From Acidobacteriota bacterium (GTDB lineage: Bacteria; Acidobacteriota; Holophagae; Acanthopleuribacterales; Acanthopleuribacteraceae), in the NCBI GenBank assembly GCA_020439745.1, contig JAGQSC010000017.1, positions 1-64,000 of the forward strand: a stretch of DNA of 64,000 nt, written 5' to 3'. How positions within the stretch are numbered: position 1 is the first letter of the stretch; each line of letters starts with the position of its first letter. The notes under the pieces were generated by a model. The model saw only the letters and a program-made list of their open reading frames with translations, made no database searches and was not told the origin of the DNA. This document shows, piece after piece, positions 60,601 to 64,000 of the stretch. A program made the translations under genes and the position numbers.

Positions 60601-61033
60601 CTGGAGCGGTGACGGGTTCGTCGAATCGATGAACCACTACGTGGTCGTATAGCGGCGAGCTTTCGGAAATAATGCGCAGAGCCGTGGCCGCATCCTGGGC
60701 ATCAATCATCCATGGTCCACCCAGATACTGTTGGGGGATGGGGTCGACGGGCACGAAGAGTTCACCCGACACCACGGTGATGGGCACATCGGTCGTCACC
60801 AAATCGGGATCTTCATTGGACTGTTTGTCTTCTTTAATAATCACGTGAACCGTGACGCCTTGGACCAACAGTTCATAGACCAGTCCATAAGCTTCAAAGA
60901 TACCGTCGTTAAAGGTGTCCTGGGTTTGCGAATCCATGGGGATGATCAAGGAACCCGTGGGAAACGTCCGATCCTCAGCGATGGCGATTGTTCCTACCAA
61001 CGCCAGACAAATGGTCAAAATGCGTCTTTTCAT
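57653..61033 (-). CDS. pilY1: PilY1-like tip/adhesin protein
   Basis: The 1126-residue secreted protein has a signal peptide (cleavage near AIA, residue 18), an N-terminal region with a Rossmann/GATase-like stretch (about 150-290), a beta-rich middle (about 300-560) and a PilY1 C-terminal propeller (about 580-1110). A calcium loop of PilY1 type, DLDSDSFDD, is followed by LVGDLNGRLWRID, the propeller signature. There is no N-terminal VWA domain as in Pseudomonas PilY1. PilY1 sits at the pilus tip with the minor pilins and controls extension and adhesion. GGAG precedes the ATG. Confidence 0.88.
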   Translation of the reverse strand: MKRRILTICLALVGTIAIAEDRTFPTGSLIIPMDSQTQDTFNDGIFEAYGLVYELLVQGVTVHVIIKEDKQSNEDPDLVTTDVPITVVSGELFVPVDPIPQQYLGGPWMIDAQDAATALRIISESSPLYDHVVVHRFDEPVTAPVGATYQNTPRQIALLNNSDNEGETLLACYLELAGVPQNYYVILDPTDVAAGDLTVADFFILWVPHFIPADEPWPDATETEMINNVLAFADAGGNVLYTCKSIDTWESVASLMTSTFMGINGTTIDPTVYENFDLPFSQIGDYPFVPDVTNDTQNYRNYQAGDTPTTGTSSGNTSAWNQNVNLIARDSTADNPWTYYAMRTKDSDPNKGNLHMIAGHRYVSCEPIISPGVTYRIDLTMKSCRRNVPEFWTNPDAEVTIILEYDGGEESLTIGPMSEGTFADWANTDFLAQTIDGRTNYGPGCNGQGSPAGTDHLDGIFITNQTTNNYRITNVTVLFDCHCGHDYVFQQFDIQLDNGQCGTSSCGFCSDVYPNYNPRNCDNGTVSFVPRSRKGGGTDVIFAGGTGDPNQPPVPRPQNIGGIRYILNTLFNNIVDPVAVQEFARSGPVVDDDVLYFGTFEYPGNAGHFRAYPLVDSNGNSLAGTLTESWDAAGFAIMPAWTDRVLFTYINGVRQPVHQDNAAVIEAYINDPNDTVASVAEDIKNFRGQFRAKRFGGVERSTPAIVPPNERSNSNRPAVGYVGTTYGVLEFIRLEDGVEMMGYVPAALMTKLKNIRSDDADRPKVDSSPVVLDAFLPVDPNNQVGSRHWRTIVASGHGTGAKGISALDVTDPTNPTLLWSRFDPNVFGYAQRVSVARYKKQVGSLSVLGYAAIVTTNDPDDVNGHGLRIFALDLQTGQSIWPSPFIRSYNSTGQNDLPASAAVADLDSDSFDDSLLVGDLNGRLWRIDIATGNAIPPSASANPAIPLFDASVGAVPSTNDRPIAATPSVGEYAGHKVVAFGTGGTDWSGALNNIVVVYDLKDEQLLIPPINLGELKLYAPITFAGGRIFFVAVRGSLNSANPTFDLPDVNDPTPSAFLFSVDLDPTATNRVTQTEFTKSRASVYIKNGQVFGGSIDGTFKGFNDRVDQQTIRAFQQLIWKNTSLDN

Positions 61034-61054
61034 GACGGTCTCCTCTTCATCTCT

Positions 61055-61453
61055 TTACCAGCCTTTGGATTGGTGAACTGGGTCTTTGGTCGTCTCGTTG
61101 ATAAACCACACGTCATCACCGGGTTCCTTACCGCCAATGGCCTTTTGCCGATCGGCTGCAACTGCGCGAAATGTGGTGTTGGTGGCGTTTTCGATAGTCA
61201 CCTGATAATGCGTGCCATAATTGAAGGGATCTGCATCGTATCCCGGTAGGTCGGTCAAGGTGCTGGCGTAGCGGAAATGGGTCGAGCGGAAGACTTCCTG
61301 TTTGGCTTTGAGTTGAGAAAGCGCCGCGCTTCCGTCCGCCGATCTACTCTGTGCCACCATGCCGCTGTACAATGGAACCGCAATCGCCGCTAGGATTCCT
61401 AAGATAACGACGACAATCATTAACTCAATAATGGAAAATGCACTGCGTTTCAT
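61055..61453 (-). CDS. pilE: Type IV pilin-like protein (PilE-type)
   Basis: This 132-residue prepilin starts MKRSA-FSIIELMIVVVIL. The prepilin peptidase site has alanine where glycine normally stands; F+1 and E+5 are conserved. The hydrophobic alpha-1 helix and a short globular domain follow. In other bacteria a PilE-type minor pilin closes the fimU-pilVWXY1 operon; here it lies between pilX and pilY1. If the A-F site is not processed, it would stay a membrane protein. Confidence 0.85.
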   Translation of the reverse strand: MKRSAFSIIELMIVVVILGILAAIAVPLYSGMVAQSRSADGSAALSQLKAKQEVFRSTHFRYASTLTDLPGYDADPFNYGTHYQVTIENATNTTFRAVAADRQKAIGGKEPGDDVWFINETTKDPVHQSKGW

Positions 61454-61457
61454 AGGA

Positions 61458-61991
61458 TCACCCTCCGTCCATGACTTGATTTAAGCCGCTGTCAATGTCG
61501 ACTTCGCTTGAAAATGCGGAGTTGGACTTCGAGCCTCCACTTTCCTGTGCGTATTCGGTTTCAGTGCCGAGGTATTTGAGCAGGACCTCGACTTCCGTGC
61601 GACCGCCAGAAGGCAGAGACCCCACGGAGCTCACGATAATCCGACCATCTGTATCAGTATTGAAGTCGCCGTCCAGATCGTTGTTATCTCGCACAATGAC
61701 GTTGAAGTTCACAATGCCTGAGGCGATCATCGGGTAGGCGAGTGTCCCTACCAGCACCTCACCGCCATTGTCGTTCAACACATTGGTGAAGTTTGTGTCT
61801 GCATCGTCAAGCAGGAGAGGCGATGCCTGATGGACGCCACTTTCTGCGGCGTTCAAGGTGATCCCTTGTGAGTATAAGCTGCCCGAGAGACTAATGTCGG
61901 CCAGTACAACTGCCAAGGAAACCAAGGCCAGCATGCCCAGAATCACGATCACACCGAGCGTGATGACTAAACTGAAACCCCTTTTGTTCAT
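61458..61991 (-). CDS. pilX: PilX-like minor pilin
   Basis: The 177-residue protein starts MNKRG-FSLVITLGVIVILGML, with a consensus cleavage site but no glutamate at +5 (isoleucine instead), the pattern of PilX/GspK-type tip subunits. ATG 61991 overlaps the pilW stop (4 bases). It would join PilV and PilW in the initiating tip complex. Confidence 0.85.
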   Translation of the reverse strand: MNKRGFSLVITLGVIVILGMLALVSLAVVLADISLSGSLYSQGITLNAAESGVHQASPLLLDDADTNFTNVLNDNGGEVLVGTLAYPMIASGIVNFNVIVRDNNDLDGDFNTDTDGRIIVSSVGSLPSGGRTEVEVLLKYLGTETEYAQESGGSKSNSAFSSEVDIDSGLNQVMDGG

Positions 61992-62671
61992 ATGGCACCT
62001 CTGTTCCGAAGGTAGATCTCCTGTGAAATGCGGTTGAGAATGGGCGCGCCATCAACAACGGGCGTTTCGTTAGCTAAGGTCAAACGTATTTTGATGAGCG
62101 AACCATAAATCAGCTCGCGATCTGCAACGGTCACGGGTGGCGTATCAATCCATTCGCCATCGTCTTCGACAATCAGTCCGTCTCCATTCAAGTCCGCGCC
62201 AAGTTCAATATGAAACTCCTGGATACCGAATAAAACGGGCACGCCATCCCGTTGTAAGGCATCCCTTTGTTGTCCGGTGACTGGATCGGTTCGCTGCGCC
62301 AAATCGTAGCGAACTTGAAACCAGCCCGGGTCTCGATCGGGATCCTGGCTGGCAAGTGTGTCCATATCCGAAGAAGGTCGCCAGTAGGTAATGAAGTTGT
62401 TGCCATTGACGTCGGCGTCCAGATCCATGTAGAAGACATTGGCATCGTTAATCACGATGTAGCCCGATTCGTCGGCATAGACACCCAGCTCCATCAATTC
62501 GCGGCTGAGTACATACAGGCCCTTCTTGAGGTGGCTGCGGTCTTTGACGATGTTCTTGTGACCCTGGAAATTGTGGCTGGCATTGCCAATGAAGAATGTC
62601 ATGGCAGCGGCCAAGAACATACCAATCAAGAGGCCAATCATCAGTTCAATGAGTGTGAACCCTCTGTTCAT
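61988..62671 (-). CDS. pilW: PilW-like minor pilin
   Basis: The 227-residue prepilin starts MNRG-FTLIELMIGLLIGM, with full consensus site and E+5. The large globular domain contains DLDADVNGN and DLNGDGLIVEDDGE, a calcium-loop-like acidic pair. It resembles PilW/GspJ. It overlaps pilV and pilX by four bases each. Confidence 0.87.
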   Translation of the reverse strand: MNRGFTLIELMIGLLIGMFLAAAMTFFIGNASHNFQGHKNIVKDRSHLKKGLYVLSRELMELGVYADESGYIVINDANVFYMDLDADVNGNNFITYWRPSSDMDTLASQDPDRDPGWFQVRYDLAQRTDPVTGQQRDALQRDGVPVLFGIQEFHIELGADLNGDGLIVEDDGEWIDTPPVTVADRELIYGSLIKIRLTLANETPVVDGAPILNRISQEIYLRNRGAI

Positions 62672-63060
62672 TGTGACCTCACAAATGTCAGTTCTATGGC
62701 ATTGTCAAAATCGGCGCCGTATACGTCCCAACTGACAAACAAATCCACGGTTTTGAAGACGGGATCTTCGTTTTCGGTGATGGTCCAATTGACTTCGTAG
62801 AAATCATCATCCACGACGGTGGAGAATTCGCCTTCGGATGTGAAGTGCAAGGGGTCTACACTGTCGACCAGTTGGTCAAATGGGATTTGTCTCAAATTAT
62901 CGATGGTGGTCTGTCCGACGTGCATGGCCTGGGAAATCAAATGGGATTGTCCCGATTGCTGGGCAAGTGAGGTCTCAAGTGCCAGCCAAGCCACGGAGGC
63001 AATCAGAAAAATGACCAAGGCAATCATGGACTCGATCAGGCTGGATCCGCGTTCTTTCAT
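62668..63060 (-). CDS. pilV: PilV-like minor pilin
   Basis: The 130-residue prepilin begins at ATG 63060, which overlaps the fimT stop (ATGA), giving MKERG-SSLIESMIALVIF with E+5 conserved and serine at +1. It is of PilV/GspI size and position. Confidence 0.85.
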   Translation of the reverse strand: MKERGSSLIESMIALVIFLIASVAWLALETSLAQQSGQSHLISQAMHVGQTTIDNLRQIPFDQLVDSVDPLHFTSEGEFSTVVDDDFYEVNWTITENEDPVFKTVDLFVSWDVYGADFDNAIELTFVRSQ

Positions 63061-63590
63061 TGACTCCATATGTCACTCCCTGCGCGTTGGAAATGCGTGA
63101 CAACCATGCCGGTTGGAAGCAGTTCGATCGCCGCTTCGTTGCCTTGGTAATTGAGGAAAAAGACACCACCAGGAGCGACGACCATGCCCATTCCGTTAAT
63201 CGTTGCGGTGTCGTCCGTAAACGACGAGGGGTCCAGATCACTGATGTTCAACCAGGGCGTTTCGTTCGTTTGATTGCGTCCAAATGCGCCAAACACTGGG
63301 GTATGTGAATCCACCAATTCAAATGTCGCATCGGGCAGTTGGACTTCGCCAATAAGTGTGCCGTTTTCAATGCGCAGGCGCCCAGCAGCACCGCGGGCGA
63401 CGCTTTGGCCCATGGTTTTGTGAATCACTAACTCCAGATTGGAGACGTCGTTCCGAATTCGAGACCAGAACACGATGGACTGCAGGGTTGGCGTGATCAT
63501 CAAAGCAATGATGAACACCAGCACTAGCGCCGTCGTCAGCTCAATGATGGAGAAGCCTTGTTTGCGGTGAAGCCGAATAGTTCGCATCAT
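63057..63590 (-). CDS. fimT: FimT/GspH-like minor pilin
   Basis: This 177-residue prepilin begins MMRTIRLHRKQG-FSIIELTTALVLVF; the leader of 12 residues ends in the G-F site and E+5 is present. The globular domain is GspH/FimT-like. It is the first gene of the minor-pilin operon. AGAGGTAGGC precedes the ATG; the SD (AGGT) can pair with ACCT just upstream through a GAAG loop (63598-63609). Confidence 0.87.
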   Translation of the reverse strand: MMRTIRLHRKQGFSIIELTTALVLVFIIALMITPTLQSIVFWSRIRNDVSNLELVIHKTMGQSVARGAAGRLRIENGTLIGEVQLPDATFELVDSHTPVFGAFGRNQTNETPWLNISDLDPSSFTDDTATINGMGMVVAPGGVFFLNYQGNEAAIELLPTGMVVTHFQRAGSDIWSQ

Positions 63591-63680
63591 GCCTACCTCT
63601 TCAGGTCGTTGGAATCGAAAAATCTCAATTCCCCGCCTACTCTTAGAGTGTTGGTTTGATAGCCGTTTCGTACATTTTTT

Positions 63681-63714
63681 TTGATGGCACTTGTGGGAAT
63701 CGAAAGGCCATCAA
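63681..63714. repeat. Inverted repeat in pilus operon leader
   Basis: TTGATGGC and GCCATCAA (63681-63688 and 63707-63714) are perfect arms around an 18-base loop. The T-tract on the plus strand lies before the repeat, so it is not a terminator for the minus-strand genes. It lies 91 bases ahead of fimT and may be a leader hairpin or operator. Confidence 0.4.
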
Positions 63715-63754
63715 CTTGTTATGTCTTATCGGCTCGCGATCACCAAACTCTAAG

Positions 63755-63794
63755 AAAAAAAAGGCCCGCTCGGTGTCATTGCACCGAACGGGCC
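63755..63794 (-). terminator. Strong intrinsic terminator
   Basis: On the minus strand GGCCCGTTCGGTG and CACCGAGCGGGCC form a 13-base stem (one mismatch) with a 6-base loop, followed by eight T residues. It ends the transcript of the partial gene at 63817-64000. Confidence 0.9.
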
Positions 63795-63816
63795 CTTGTG
63801 AAAAGGTTCGTGTTAT

Positions 63817-64000
63817 TTACTTGATTTCGTAACCGTAACGAACGAGATCGAACTCACCATCATCATTACGCTCGAACCGATAGATCGATTGGTCTCGAAA
63901 TATGAGACTTGGGGCAAACGGGTTGGGCCCGAGCCCTTTAACCGCCCAATCGCCGATCAGTTGACCTTTGTCGTTGAAGAGATCGAGAAACTGCGTTTGC
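63817..64000 (-). CDS. Partial 3' end of a propeller-type protein
   Basis: About 60 C-terminal residues are visible, including FLDLFNDKGQLIGDWAV and the end DLVRYGYEIK, with the 5' part beyond the window. The FxDxFxxxGxLI pattern fits a blade of a six-bladed NHL-type propeller, but no firm identification is possible from this fragment. The stop codon is followed by a strong terminator. Confidence 0.7.
   Translation of the reverse strand, partial: QTQFLDLFNDKGQLIGDWAVKGLGPNPFAPSLIFRDQSIYRFERNDDGEFDLVRYGYEIK

Noticed and set aside
63591-63816. c-di-GMP (GEMM) riboswitch upstream of the pilus operon
   Set aside because: Such switches often precede pilus genes, but the conserved GGGACGCAAAGCC-type core is not present; only simple inverted repeats were found.

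Overview
The window (about 50% GC by eye) comes from a Gram-negative (diderm) bacterium. It encodes outer-membrane-type proteins (OmpA-family, LpxL-like acyltransferase, LolA-like carrier), lipoproteins, a type IV pilus minor-pilin operon and many large secreted repeat proteins. The mix of a LytS-type sensor with Reg_prop propellers, TPR-CHAT protein, ECF sigma factor, PKD/FN3 proteases and DUF11 repeats would fit Acidobacteriota or a similar deep Gram-negative lineage, but no marker gene settles the phylum. No rRNA, tRNA, CRISPR array, prophage or insertion sequence was seen.

Layout, left to right. 1-584: no gene; two REP-like palindromic elements. 585-3621 (minus): three-gene drug-efflux-type ABC operon (HlyD lipoprotein, ATPase, permease). 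3995-6824: small secreted protein, small barrel protein, haloalkane-dehalogenase-type hydrolase, RDD membrane protein. 6883-9762 (minus): 959-residue secreted FN3 protein. 10052-21970 (minus): an eleven-gene, almost completely overlapping unit bioB-bioF-bioD-acp-phyH-AMP ligase-DUF374 acyltransferase-LpxL-like acyltransferase-bioA-ketosynthase-hrpB, preceded by an orphan histidine kinase. 22923-28898 (minus): a fatty-acid oxidation operon (thiolase, FadJ-type protein, acyl-CoA dehydrogenase fused to SCP2, methylacyl-CoA racemase family) facing a TetR regulator with a visible operator between them.

29681-37120 (plus): a 1737-residue DUF11-type surface protein with an IPTL-CTERM-like tail, a coupled VWA-like partner and a secreted unknown. 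37249-41228: OmpA-like coiled-coil protein, SAM methyltransferase, secreted protein. 41229-45318 (minus): methyltransferase, LytS-type sensor and LytTR regulator in one overlapping unit. 45412-50058: peptide/nickel-type ABC importer split into two convergent units that overlap at their 3' ends. 50139-55241 (plus): ECF sigma factor, small protein, TPR-CHAT cysteine protease and secreted subtilisin, facing a secreted M43 metalloprotease (55273-56790). 57003-63590 (minus): minor-pilin operon fimT-pilV-pilW-pilX-pilE-like-pilY1 ending with a LolA-like gene. 63817-64000: the 3' end of a propeller-type protein followed by a strong terminator.

The two most interesting units are the biotin super-operon, which contains a complete acyl-activation, carrier, oxygenase and condensing set but no bioC/bioH, and the sigma factor/CHAT/subtilisin locus, which looks like an inducible protease cascade. 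Translational coupling through 4-base stop/start overlaps (ATGA, GTGA, TTGA) is used throughout the window, so several genes start at TTG or GTG.
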